The notes under the pieces: generated by a model
Databases searched by the model: none
What the model saw: only the letters and a program-made list of their open reading frames with translations
Told to the model about the DNA's origin: nothing
Assembly (NCBI RefSeq): GCF_009755275.1
Contig: NZ_WQLA01000004.1
Coordinates: forward strand, 124,001-188,000
DNA length: 64,000 nt
Reading direction: 5' to 3'
From: Mucilaginibacter aquatilis
Lineage (GTDB): Bacteria > Bacteroidota > Bacteroidia > Sphingobacteriales > Sphingobacteriaceae
Shown here: positions 19,901 through 28,049 of the stretch, piece after piece
Position numbering within the stretch: the first letter of the stretch is position 1
How the letters are laid out: each line of letters opens with the position of its first letter
Program-made: the position numbers and the translations under genes

Positions 19901-21036
19901 CCATCAGTTCCAATCCATAACCTTTGAGGTGTTTCCTCAAGTAGCGACAGCACAAAATTGTTAACCAGACTGTTTGATTGGAATGCTATATTTGAAACGT
20001 TTTTGAAATTTGCGATGTGCGGGTCGAGAATATTAATACCGCCCCGTAACGTTCCTATCCACTTACGCATTTCTTTATCGCAGTATAAAGCGGCAACCGC
20101 GTTACTGGTTAACGAGTGCGAGCCGTTACCACTGGTAAGATAAGTGAAATGAGCCGTTTGCGTGTTTAGAATATTGATGCCTCCACCATCTGTTGATACC
20201 CACAACTCGTTAGGTCCGCTCTTAATGATTGCGGTGAAGCGTTGGGAAGTTAGCTGACCGGAGCCAACGCGGTATTGCTGATCAAGTTTATTAATGCTTG
20301 TGTTAAAACGGCTTAATCCGGCAGAATTTGCAATCCAAAGCAACTTACCATCAAACAGCATACAGTAGGCAGAACGTATGCTTGCATTCACTAACGTGAG
20401 TTTTTGCTTTTTGATGTCAAATGTACAAAGACCCAAATTTTCAATAATAAGCCACAGCTTCTGATCACTCCCTATAGTTAGCGATGATATGTTGTACCTG
20501 GTTGTAGATGGCAACTTAATCAAGCGCCCGGGATTCTTGCCATTGTTTGAGAATAAAACAAGTCCCTTATGCTCGGCCGAGACGAATACGTTGCCCAAGG
20601 CATCGGCTTTAATCTCTTTTATATTGCCTGTAACCGGCGCTAAAGTTTCCCCATCAATATACTTCGCAGTCCCAAACCTCCCTGATGCAGGGTTATAAAT
20701 ACTTAAACCTTGCTGAGTACCAATCCAAAGGTGGTACTGTGCATCCTCGGCAATGGTATTAACCCAGTTATGTATTAGTGTGCTTGCATCTCCGGCGCGG
20801 CTTCTGAAAACTTTAAATTCATAACCGTCGTAACGATTTAAACCATCATAGGTTCCAAACCACATAAAACCATTATGATCTTGAAATATGCTGCGTACCG
20901 CACTGTTTGATAGGCCATTTTCAATACCGAGGTAATTTATAACCGGCTTTTGTTGCGCAATGGCACTAAAAATCAAAAAATAAAAGCTGCTTATTAAAAA
21001 CGCGCATCTCAAAACATTCAATAGCCTCATACACAA
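16951..21036 (-). CDS. Hybrid two-component system regulator (periplasmic propeller sensor, histidine kinase, receiver, AraC DNA-binding)
   Basis: A 1361-residue one-protein signalling system of the Bacteroidota HTCS class. Order: signal peptide (about 1-27); two seven-bladed propellers of Reg_prop repeats (recurring IWIGT.GGLS and LWVGT.GL, about 30-690); Y_Y_Y domain (about 700-765); transmembrane helix (about 773-797); DHp domain with phosphoacceptor H841 in SHEFRTP; HATPase with G-boxes DTGCGIPE and GFGIGLYLARQ; receiver with phosphoacceptor D1150 in LCDVMMSG; AraC-type double helix-turn-helix (about 1260-1355). It senses an oligosaccharide in the periplasm and activates the adjacent PUL operons, probably through the divergent region at 13.1-13.7 kb. 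The length is usual for the family and no domain is missing. Confidence 0.96.
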   Translation of the reverse strand: MCMRLLNVLRCAFLISSFYFLIFSAIAQQKPVINYLGIENGLSNSAVRSIFQDHNGFMWFGTYDGLNRYDGYEFKVFRSRAGDASTLIHNWVNTIAEDAQYHLWIGTQQGLSIYNPASGRFGTAKYIDGETLAPVTGNIKEIKADALGNVFVSAEHKGLVLFSNNGKNPGRLIKLPSTTRYNISSLTIGSDQKLWLIIENLGLCTFDIKKQKLTLVNASIRSAYCMLFDGKLLWIANSAGLSRFNTSINKLDQQYRVGSGQLTSQRFTAIIKSGPNELWVSTDGGGINILNTQTAHFTYLTSGNGSHSLTSNAVAALYCDKEMRKWIGTLRGGINILDPHIANFKNVSNIAFQSNSLVNNFVLSLLEETPQRLWIGTDGGGLSIWDRSSNHFTNYTHNANDESSLPGNFITSIKKDVNGNIWVASYDGGIGKYISSTGRFQKYYGTNPHNKRSSTFWLLESDKQGRLWAGSIQNGLYLFNAQANRFDLYDENLRDLLVLKADKAGQYWAGDWTDLIKVDLLNKKYERYKIGKPVRSIFEDGKGNLWVGTEAGLIQFDRKNKQIVRKYTTDDGLGNNHVLNIQEDKNGNLWISTYNGLSSFNVIKQKFSTYSQADGLPTNEFNFNASLALSSGELAFGSIKGLSVFHPENISQTRSDPNIVLAGLKVNNQPIAQSPQYITKRTSNEATELKVPYDKAIFTFDFTAIDYPYAERINYRYKMEGWDRGWINAGNVRSATYTNLAPGTYTFKVNCTNRDGRWVKKQVSIHLIVLPPWYLTWWAYLLYAAIFASLVYIFISYRIKQTRLKYEVKLAVADAKKQKILQEKEREINEKRLEFFTSISHEFRTPISLIINPIRDMLRLDANDKGLNIVYRNARRLLSLVDQLLLFRKADSGTVQLRVAPVNIYRLCHEVFLCFKQQAKSAGLEYEFLASEDTELMIYADSEKLEIILFNLISNAIKFTPPAGNVSIGIFENTEGIEVKVADTGCGIPEREGERLFEKYYQSRTDGRPVKAGFGIGLYLARQFADEHHGNLTYTSRIDQGTTFTLSLLKGKNHFSPELIVTPHQQEATFINELVGEEPIVEAESLTGEEFKAENIFTDRKAILTIDDDAEIRSYIKSVFSPQYIVYEAASGEEAMIMVKDKLPDLVLCDVMMSGMTGIEWCDWLRQDVALSYIPVILLTASSSSENKLKGLDCGADDYISKPFEKELLLARVANLLNTRNNLRSYFYNEVTLQSNNIAISEEYKDFLQKCITIVEKHITNPNFSIKVLASEIGMSHSNLYRKVKSMSGYTINGFIRLIKLRKAAELLINTEYNINEVAFETGFNNAKYFRLQFVKLFEMTPSDFAKRNRKVFKKKVKVNL

Positions 21037-21219
21037 AACCCGAAAGTATTATAATTGGTTGGCGCAGTGTTAACAGCAAACCGCCATGATTGCTCATGAC
21101 GGTGCGTATTTTAATAATTAAGCTTGGTTTACAACACTGAACGTAATGCCAATATATGAAATTGTTTGCCGTCGAATGCACATTAAATGCATTTTTTGAA
21201 TGATGCTGCAGGCTGCCAG

Positions 21220-22332
21220 TTAATTATAACCATTAAGCTTTACGGGCATCAATGTTGGGAATGTCCAGGCGTAATCATGCTTGGAATACATGATTGGACG
21301 GTGCGGCGCAATATAGGCTTCAAAATTATCATTAGGATAAATATAGTGCATGGCTTCAAGCAGGTTAACCGGCCAAAATCCTACCGAAGTATAGGTATTA
21401 CTGGTAACCGGGTTTTTAAACCATATCCACTCTTCAGGATGTTGATTGTAGTATAGCAATCTTTCTAAAGCCTTTTTTACCGATGAGCCATCTTTTTCAA
21501 GCGTGAACAAATTGTCTCCCGTGGTATTATATATTACCCACATAGAAGCGGTAAGCGGAGCGAGTGAAAAGTAGGTATACCATATGCCGTTACCCTGACG
21601 TTTAACCTCTTCAACCATATGACCATCCGGCGCTATTTTATTAAACAAATCGGCTTTAATCATCTCAGTAGTTTTTTTAATGTCGGCCACATCGCCAATA
21701 AAACAATCACCTAAAACGGTTGCCAGTCTTGACCAATCTCCCGAATTATTATTGCGATACCTGATGCTGTGTGCGGCTTTTATAAAAACATTTTTTACCC
21801 AGTTAGTAAACAATGCCTTATCATCTGCTTTCCACCCTGAATATGGCTTAAGTAGTTCTGCTGCCATAAGCATAGCCGAACCTGAATAGCTCATCACCAA
21901 TGATCCGTCAAGTTCTGAGTAAGCCTTATTGGTAGTTGCCCAGCTACTGAGAAAATATAGTGCCTTTTCGGCATATACCTTTTTATTGGTAAACTGCCAG
22001 GCTAACGCACAACTGTACGCGCTGAAAGCATCAACCTGTAAAGCCAAAGACTTTGATTGGTGCTCTGCTTTCTGCTGATAATAGCCCGGAACTCTAAAAT
22101 CTTCAACTGCATGGTTATTAACCAGCAAGGCACTATCAGCTTTTTGAATAAGTTGTTTGAAAGCCGAAAGATAAGGCTCCTTTTTAGCCTTAATTTGCTT
22201 TCTTACAAAATCGAGCTGTGCCTTAGGATGCATACCTGAAGGTTGCTCCGTAGCAAAACTCTGCATGGCAAAAACGATGAGCGTTAACATCAAAGTCCTT
22301 TTAATTAGACCGCGTAAAAAATTAATCTTCAT
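21220..22332 (-). CDS. Alginate-lyase-fold (PF05426-like) secreted protein, probable polysaccharide lyase
   Basis: A 370-residue secreted all-alpha protein with a signal peptide (about 1-27). Blocks such as SGSAMLMAAELL, NNSGDWSRLATVLGDCFIGD (about 194-213), IAPDGHMVEEVKRQGNGIWYTYFSLAPL and GFWPVNLLEAMHY match the alginate lyase (alpha/alpha)n toroid family. Asn, His and Tyr residues in the right blocks make lyase activity plausible. This fold also includes glucuronan lyases, so alginate itself should not be assumed. It lies behind the regulator in the same direction, 180 bases away. Together with the GH105/88 enzyme it suggests a lyase step producing unsaturated uronic ends. Confidence 0.78.
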   Translation of the reverse strand: MKINFLRGLIKRTLMLTLIVFAMQSFATEQPSGMHPKAQLDFVRKQIKAKKEPYLSAFKQLIQKADSALLVNNHAVEDFRVPGYYQQKAEHQSKSLALQVDAFSAYSCALAWQFTNKKVYAEKALYFLSSWATTNKAYSELDGSLVMSYSGSAMLMAAELLKPYSGWKADDKALFTNWVKNVFIKAAHSIRYRNNNSGDWSRLATVLGDCFIGDVADIKKTTEMIKADLFNKIAPDGHMVEEVKRQGNGIWYTYFSLAPLTASMWVIYNTTGDNLFTLEKDGSSVKKALERLLYYNQHPEEWIWFKNPVTSNTYTSVGFWPVNLLEAMHYIYPNDNFEAYIAPHRPIMYSKHDYAWTFPTLMPVKLNGYN

Positions 22333-22715
22333 AATGAGGAATGGTATAAATGAAAGCCTTTGTAAGGGCTTTTATAATAGGTTCTCAAAACTAAACAACG
22401 TAAAAGCATTTGCCTAACCCGTCACTGCTTTTGCCGAATTTGTAGGCCCTAGTTGATGAGTTTGCACACCATAGGGCTTTGCAGGAGATACTAAATGCTA
22501 TCGGATGGGTCATATTATCCTATTTGAATACTTGAGCTAACAACGCACAGTGCTTTTCATAAAAGTATAATACGCTTTAAAATATTTCAACAGCAACATC
22601 AAGGCTAATTTATTCAAACTATATCACTGAGGTGTGGTTTACTATGAACGTTTAATTTGTTTACTGCATTAATGCCTTTATATCTTAACGGCAAGTAAAT
22701 GTAAAACTCAAATAT
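22333..22715. other. Gene-free divergent spacer
   Basis: Separates the PUL from a rightward run of small exported proteins. I see no credible ORF or RNA gene. A weak GCCCTA/TAGGGC pair with a 30-nt loop (22446-22487) is too poor to call. Promoters of the lyase-like gene and the first lipoprotein gene should lie here. Confidence 0.4.
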
Positions 22716-23441
22716 ATGCTCAACCTAAAAACAATTACCGTTATTATAGCACTTGCTATGATTCAAGCATGCTCTACCAAGCCTCCCAAAAGCGCAAAGC
22801 CCGAAATCAAACCAGCAGTTCGTGATACCAGCCTAACCAATAAAGAAATTGTAAAAAAGCGCCATGAGGGCGATTTTGCATTTGTTAAATATATTGACGA
22901 CGGCGACTATTCTCAATTGATAGCAAGTGAGGATAAGTCGTCACGGAGCTTCATTAATGACGCAGACACCACCCGTAGCCTAAACCGTGGCGACTTAGTT
23001 AAAATTACCTGGAAAGATGGAACCATTACCATGGCGGGCGATGATGATGCTGAGGTGCCTGCTAAGTTGCTTATTGCAGTAGCGAAGACAGGAGATGGTC
23101 CCGTATCAAAGTTCAGAAAGTTGTATCCAAAAAAAATAAAGTATACCTGGGCTACAACAGAAGATTACACCTCGTCTTACCTTGACCGGCTTTACTTATC
23201 AGCAGAATATTATTTAGCAACTACACAAAATCCATTACTAAGGCAGGCTATTAGCAATAAGCAGGATATAACCTACTCTATCGAGCCGCAGGAAAAAAAT
23301 GGAAAAAGCTATACCATGCTAGGCATTGCACCTGTTGGGCCAAACGGTAGCAACGTTGTGCAGTGGCTTTACATTGGAGATGAAGATGATAAACTTTATG
23401 AATATGATTTAGCAAATGACCATCTGGTTGAATACAAATAG
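22716..23441 (+). CDS. Hypothetical lipoprotein
   Basis: A 241-residue protein with a lipoprotein signal: hydrophobic residues 6-18 and lipobox IQAC with Cys at 19. The Lys/Pro-rich linker after it is usual for exported lipoproteins. The mature part is polar with many Asp and Glu and ends in a beta-rich segment (QWLYIGDEDDKLYEYDL). I do not recognise a family. It is the first of six unknown exported or membrane proteins in the same direction. Confidence 0.75.
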   Translation: MLNLKTITVIIALAMIQACSTKPPKSAKPEIKPAVRDTSLTNKEIVKKRHEGDFAFVKYIDDGDYSQLIASEDKSSRSFINDADTTRSLNRGDLVKITWKDGTITMAGDDDAEVPAKLLIAVAKTGDGPVSKFRKLYPKKIKYTWATTEDYTSSYLDRLYLSAEYYLATTQNPLLRQAISNKQDITYSIEPQEKNGKSYTMLGIAPVGPNGSNVVQWLYIGDEDDKLYEYDLANDHLVEYK

Positions 23442-23481
23442 TGTCATTCTATACCTATCATCCATATAAAACACCAATAAG

Positions 23482-23928
23482 ATGAATAGAGTTATTAGTT
23501 TATATTGGTTACTGAGCTTAGTTACAAGTTTATTAATTTTTATAGTATACAGGTTTTCTATTTCTAATATAAATACGCACGGTGAAGGGTTTCTATCATC
23601 CGTTTTAGACATTTTGGACATAGTTCTGAACCTTGGTTATTCGGCAGTTTTATTGACTGTAATGTTGCTTTCTTCATTTGTTATTCTACTTAATAAACTC
23701 AACTCAATCAGGGAAAACCGCAAACTCTCATTGCTTACTTTTTGTGGTGCACCCCTCATATTGGTTATTATATTAATTGCTGTTTATTTTAAAGATTTTC
23801 GTGATCATAACAGTGGCATTCTGATGCGTCTTTTATGCTTTTCAGTCATCAACTTAATAACGTCTTTTTTGCTCTTTGTATCCTTTAAAAGATCAATTAT
23901 GAAGAAGTCGAGATATACAAATCTTTAA
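23482..23928 (+). CDS. Hypothetical four-helix membrane protein
   Basis: 148 residues with about four hydrophobic segments (about 4-25, 45-68, 82-103 and 112-133) and basic ends. No family recognised. The next gene starts at the very next base after its stop, so the two are probably translated together. Confidence 0.65.
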   Translation: MNRVISLYWLLSLVTSLLIFIVYRFSISNINTHGEGFLSSVLDILDIVLNLGYSAVLLTVMLLSSFVILLNKLNSIRENRKLSLLTFCGAPLILVIILIAVYFKDFRDHNSGILMRLLCFSVINLITSFLLFVSFKRSIMKKSRYTNL

Positions 23929-24675
23929 ATGCTACCTAAACTAATAGAAATGTTTAATATCAATCATCAGTCATCCCCAGGCAAGAAGAAAAGCCAAAGT
24001 CACAATCTGCAATGCAAAACTTTTGAATTGACCACTACATGCCTTATTGTTATTTGCCTGGTTTTTACATCTTGCAACAACAACGGCAAACCCTCCGCTC
24101 CAAAACAAACCGGCAATATAAAAAACATTAACAAGGCTACAGATACCGTAGTGTCTGAACCAAAATCAAATGCCAACAATAAAGACTCCGTTGAAGTTGT
24201 GGACGAAAAAGACATTTTATTAAATGGGAAACTGAAAAGGTACTTTTCAGTAATGGATTTTAAGGCAAATTTTGGAGAGCCAGACAGTTCAAAACTTTTA
24301 AGCGATGTAGAGCCCTGCACTTCCATATTTGAAGAGGCAGATGGCTCGGTTAATCCGCAAGCAAAATACTTGTATAAGAATGGTTCGAGATTCGAAAATT
24401 CAGGCAATAAGGTTGCCATTGATGAAATAAGCTTCGATGGTGGAGATCATATATTATATAAAGGACATTTACTCAACAAGTCAACAACCATGGGCGATAT
24501 AAAAAGACTGTTTCCTAACGCCATAAAACATATTAGTGAAATGGACGTGTTTGGCGAGGGGAAATTACAGGTTATACAATTGCGTGAAGATTACAACAAT
24601 GTATCTGACGGACATGTGAAGATATTTTTCAAGAACGGTAAACTACATCTCTTGCACTGGTGGTTTCCCTGCTAA
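23929..24675 (+). CDS. Hypothetical lipoprotein
   Basis: 248 residues. A hydrophobic stretch ends in the lipobox VFTSC with Cys at 49, followed by an Asn/Lys-rich linker. The region before the hydrophobic core is unusually long for a lipoprotein, so the true start may be further in, for example at the Met of MFNINHQ or a non-ATG codon. The mature part (about 90-248) is a compact mixed domain with two Cys-containing ends and no family I recognise. It abuts the membrane-protein gene upstream. Confidence 0.65.
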   Translation: MLPKLIEMFNINHQSSPGKKKSQSHNLQCKTFELTTTCLIVICLVFTSCNNNGKPSAPKQTGNIKNINKATDTVVSEPKSNANNKDSVEVVDEKDILLNGKLKRYFSVMDFKANFGEPDSSKLLSDVEPCTSIFEEADGSVNPQAKYLYKNGSRFENSGNKVAIDEISFDGGDHILYKGHLLNKSTTMGDIKRLFPNAIKHISEMDVFGEGKLQVIQLREDYNNVSDGHVKIFFKNGKLHLLHWWFPC

Positions 24676-24681
24676 AATCAA

Positions 24682-25566
24682 ATGTATGTCCACTATTTAA
24701 AATTGAAAATTGTGAAGATTCATAAAATTAACATAACCAAATTGCTTTTAATTGTAACACTGCTTTTCAGCGTAGGTTATGCGAAGACATTTAAGCTGAT
24801 GTCTAAGAATGAAACCAAGCCATTTGAATTAAGCATCCACTGTTCAAATGATGGTAAAGCTGCATTTGTTCAATACAATAAGCAAGCTGGGTACTTAGCG
24901 TTAAGACTGGAAAAATTCACCAAAAGCGTTTTAACAAATTCAAACAAGCAACCCGAAGGCTATTATTACGAGTGGAGTGAATTGGCAGGAGACAAAACAA
25001 CAGGAACATATGGAGTGGTTGAACAATCAGGTCGGGTAAGCAGCGCCTGGTATTTGCGAGGTAAAGACGGCAAAAAATTTGAATTGCTGGCTGACCAGCA
25101 AACGGAAGGTGATAACGAGCCTCAAAAACTCCTATTACATGGTATTATTATTTCCTTTACTACCAACAGTTTAGACGAGACATTTCAATTTAAATATCCT
25201 ACCGGTAAGTTAATTACAACCGGCTTTGGATCATTAGACTCTCCCAATGCTATCCGATCTGCATACGTTAAAGATTACAATTTCGACGGTTATGATGATA
25301 TCGCATTTTCGTTACCTGATGCAGGCATGGGGGTTTATCATACTTTTAACATATTCCTTTACAACCCGTCAACAAAAAACTTTAAACCACTGAAGGAACC
25401 AACTGATGCGCGTGCTAAATGTAATTGTTTATGCGATGTAACCTTAAATGAAAAACAAAAATTACTCTATACGTCTTGCCGTGGTGGTGCACGTTGGTGG
25501 CAGGATGTTTATCGTATAAGCAAAGACAACAAATTGACGTACCTAAGGTCAGCCGAGAAGCGCTAG
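24682..25566 (+). CDS. Secreted protein with XAC2610-like C-terminal region
   Basis: 294 residues with an N-terminal signal segment (hydrophobic about 17-33). The start could also be the GTG ten codons later. The C-terminal half has DYNFDGYDDIAF, a calcium-loop-like motif, then FLYNPSTKNFKPL, and LYTSCRGGARWWQDVYRI. This order resembles the XAC2610 family as I remember it, a periplasmic calcium-binding inhibitor of lysozyme-like effectors in Xanthomonas. The N-terminal half is not recognised. If the likeness holds, it may protect the envelope from cell-wall hydrolases. Seven bases separate it from the preceding lipoprotein gene. Confidence 0.65.
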   Translation: MYVHYLKLKIVKIHKINITKLLLIVTLLFSVGYAKTFKLMSKNETKPFELSIHCSNDGKAAFVQYNKQAGYLALRLEKFTKSVLTNSNKQPEGYYYEWSELAGDKTTGTYGVVEQSGRVSSAWYLRGKDGKKFELLADQQTEGDNEPQKLLLHGIIISFTTNSLDETFQFKYPTGKLITTGFGSLDSPNAIRSAYVKDYNFDGYDDIAFSLPDAGMGVYHTFNIFLYNPSTKNFKPLKEPTDARAKCNCLCDVTLNEKQKLLYTSCRGGARWWQDVYRISKDNKLTYLRSAEKR

Positions 25567-25613
25567 ACATCTGTCCTTTCAATCACTACTTACACCTCAA
25601 CTACTTGTCAATA

Positions 25614-26510
25614 ATGAAAATTACCTCAAAATTTACATTACACACCGTCGCAATTTGCTTGATGTTTTTGTTTTCATGCAGCAAAAACGAGCATACCGGT
25701 TATGTATATGAAAAAGAAACAAAACGCCCATTGCAGGGTGTGACTGTGAGCTACAATAACAAACAGGTGCAAACTGACGCTAAAGGATACTTCAGTTTAA
25801 TTGCCGAGGGTGATGTAAACGGCACTTTATACTTTTATAAAAATGGATATACAGCAGATACCATTGGAACAATAACTCCCCACTCGGGTAAAGTAATGGA
25901 AAGTACATTCAAAAATAGCAGCGATACGATATATTTATCAAAAGCACCTGTTATAAAAAAGACTATCGATGCAAAAATTGAATGGCCAATTACATCCGGC
26001 CGCTTTACTAAGTTCTACAAAAAAGACAACGATACGCATGACTACAGTTTGGTTGTTCCGGAAGGCTTTACTCTTACTCCAAACACGAGCAACGAGCTGC
26101 AAGTAAAAGAAAGCCCATATGGTTATCAAATGAAAAATGACACCCGGTACATAACAGCATCTCAATTTCAAATGGCTGGTGTAAATTATAAAATGGTGAT
26201 TTATTCGGTAAAGGGTGAAAACGATACGGAGATTATTAATATACAGTTGAATAGCTATGATAAAATGGGAAACCAGTTAGATGCTTTATTATTGGATAGC
26301 AGGTTCACTTTTGAAGTCATTTTTTACAGAGACTTCGTGATTGAACAAAACGGTAGGGTTACTATTAATTCACATAGCCAAGATCAGTTTACGTATAATG
26401 AGCAGGGCGATATTACGGGTTCTCTAACTAACGCCCCTGTCGAAACGTCTACTGTTATTTACCAACTTAAACCCAATGGCATATTTACAAAGACTACGGG
26501 TAATGATTAA
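25614..26510 (+). CDS. Lipoprotein with carboxypeptidase-regulatory-like domain
   Basis: 298 residues from the ATG of MKITSKFTL. A longer in-frame extension overlaps the previous gene and is rejected because this Met begins a clean lipoprotein signal, lipobox FLFSC with Cys at 22. Residues 28-85 form a CarboxypepD_reg-like beta sandwich (GYVYEKETKRPLQGVTVSY followed by TDAKGYFSL), common in Bacteroidota surface proteins. The rest is beta-rich and unrecognised. Role unknown. Confidence 0.75.
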   Translation: MKITSKFTLHTVAICLMFLFSCSKNEHTGYVYEKETKRPLQGVTVSYNNKQVQTDAKGYFSLIAEGDVNGTLYFYKNGYTADTIGTITPHSGKVMESTFKNSSDTIYLSKAPVIKKTIDAKIEWPITSGRFTKFYKKDNDTHDYSLVVPEGFTLTPNTSNELQVKESPYGYQMKNDTRYITASQFQMAGVNYKMVIYSVKGENDTEIINIQLNSYDKMGNQLDALLLDSRFTFEVIFYRDFVIEQNGRVTINSHSQDQFTYNEQGDITGSLTNAPVETSTVIYQLKPNGIFTKTTGND

Positions 26511-26636
26511 CGGTTCATACATATCATATAATCAACATGGCATTAGGCCTGGATATCAATTTTGTGAGCGTTAGCTACAAATCATTGTTCACAAACTTAA
26601 TCACGAAGTAAGTGTTCCCTAACAAATTGACAGTCG

Positions 26637-27068
26637 ATGAAATTTTTATTATATATATTACTGATAACTGCTGTATTTACCGGCTTTGGTTGCAAAAAGA
26701 AAAACAAAGAAGAACCAGCTCCTATTGCCAACACAACTCCCGAAAAAACTATCAAGATAACTTATGAAGTAAATAGTTCGGTAGCCGCTTTCGATAATGA
26801 GGCGTACAATAAACTAATGTTTACTGCAGCTGAAGGCAGCTACCTTTTTGATACCTTTAAAGGAACCACCTGGAAAAAAGAAGTAAACATTATTGATAAC
26901 GGCAAGAGTTCAATAGGCCTGCATGTTGACATGCTCCTTAACGGCGACAAAGCAACGGCTATAGGAAAGATATATATTAATGATGAGCTTAAAGTGACTT
27001 CAAACAGCACATCACCTTATTACTCAAACGGCCGTACACAAACGCTGCTTGATGTAAAGTATAGATAA
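26637..27068 (+). CDS. Small hypothetical lipoprotein
   Basis: 143 residues, lipobox GFGC with Cys at 19 followed by KKKNKEE, the charged linker typical of Bacteroidota lipoproteins. The remaining roughly 110 residues look like a single small beta domain with periodic Lys/Thr/Val strands. No family recognised; many such orphans occur in this phylum. Confidence 0.7.
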   Translation: MKFLLYILLITAVFTGFGCKKKNKEEPAPIANTTPEKTIKITYEVNSSVAAFDNEAYNKLMFTAAEGSYLFDTFKGTTWKKEVNIIDNGKSSIGLHVDMLLNGDKATAIGKIYINDELKVTSNSTSPYYSNGRTQTLLDVKYR

Positions 27069-27299
27069 ATAAATCACTGTTACAACAGCTACCTCTTTTT
27101 GTACAACACATTGAAAACTCCTATACTGCCAACGTAAAATTTGGCTTAGTAAGTAACTAGATAGATGTTTATACATCAAATTCACTCCTTTATCTTATTA
27201 AATTCACTTTTTTAATATAAACATCTTAAATTAGGTGTTTCTATTTATCTACCAAACGAAAACATGCCGGGCTGCTAAAAGTTAAAAGAGAAAGTGTCG

Positions 27300-27998
27300 A
27301 TGATAGTTTTAAAAGGTCCTTCGTGGTGGATATTCGCAAGGTCAGTTTTCGAAAATTTAAATTGGATACAACAAGCCAGCCATGATAGTGCTGCTGTAGA
27401 CTTGATTACATCCTTTAAGCAGGGAGATGAGAATGCCTTTAAAATGGTTTTCGAGCAAAACGTTGGCAAAATGTATGCGTTTGCCTTCAAAATGTTAAAA
27501 AGCAGGGAGCAAGCCGAAGAAATAGTACATGATGCTTTTTTAAACGCCTGGAATAATCGTGATAAGATTAATGCCTCACTTCCTATAACACCTTATATAT
27601 ATACTATTACTAAACGTCTTGCGCTGAATTCGCTACGTCAAACCGCCAGTTCACAAAAAGCAGTTGACGAATTGTGGAAACAGGTTGATGATAGCACAAA
27701 TCTTACTGAGGAAGCTATACTTTTTAATGATCTTCAAAGAATTACTGAAACTAAAGTTGCGTTGCTTCCTGCGCAGCAGCAACAAATATTCAGAATGAGC
27801 CGTGAAGACGGTTTAAGCCACGACGAAATCGCTACAAAATTAAACTTGTCAAAAAATACTGTACGAAATCACTTATTTCTTGCCCTAAAATCGCTTCGAG
27901 AGCATTTAAACGAACCATATATTGTGTTTTTACTCGGTTTTTTAAAAAACATTGAAAAGTTTTCAAGTTTTTTTCACTTTCCATTGGTACATCATTAG
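27300..27998 (+). CDS. ECF RNA polymerase sigma factor (FecI-like)
   Basis: 232 residues from ATG; a GTG two codons upstream is an alternative. Region 2 (about 40-105: FKMVFEQNVGKMYAFAFKML, QAEEIVHDAFLNAWNN) and region 4 (about 140-195: LLPAQQQQIFRMSREDGLSHDEIA followed by LNLSKNTVRNHLFLALKSLRE) are both clear. It belongs to the expanded Bacteroidota ECF group that pairs with a FecR-type anti-sigma factor and an STN-bearing SusC; both follow immediately. It directs transcription of the transport genes when the anti-sigma factor is relieved. The C-terminal tail is hydrophobic and aromatic, as in many relatives. Confidence 0.92.
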   Translation: MIVLKGPSWWIFARSVFENLNWIQQASHDSAAVDLITSFKQGDENAFKMVFEQNVGKMYAFAFKMLKSREQAEEIVHDAFLNAWNNRDKINASLPITPYIYTITKRLALNSLRQTASSQKAVDELWKQVDDSTNLTEEAILFNDLQRITETKVALLPAQQQQIFRMSREDGLSHDEIATKLNLSKNTVRNHLFLALKSLREHLNEPYIVFLLGFLKNIEKFSSFFHFPLVHH

Positions 27999-28049
27999 GT
28001 TTGATGTGTAATGTCATTATTAAGGGTGTGTTAACATCCTGTAATTATA

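Noticed and set aside
24000..24419. 139-codon ORF on the - strand
   Set aside because: Antisense to a lipoprotein gene with a clear lipobox and good neighbours on the + strand.
25476..25613. 46-codon N-terminal extension of the CarboxypepD_reg lipoprotein
   Set aside because: It overlaps the preceding gene and would bury a lipoprotein signal in the protein.
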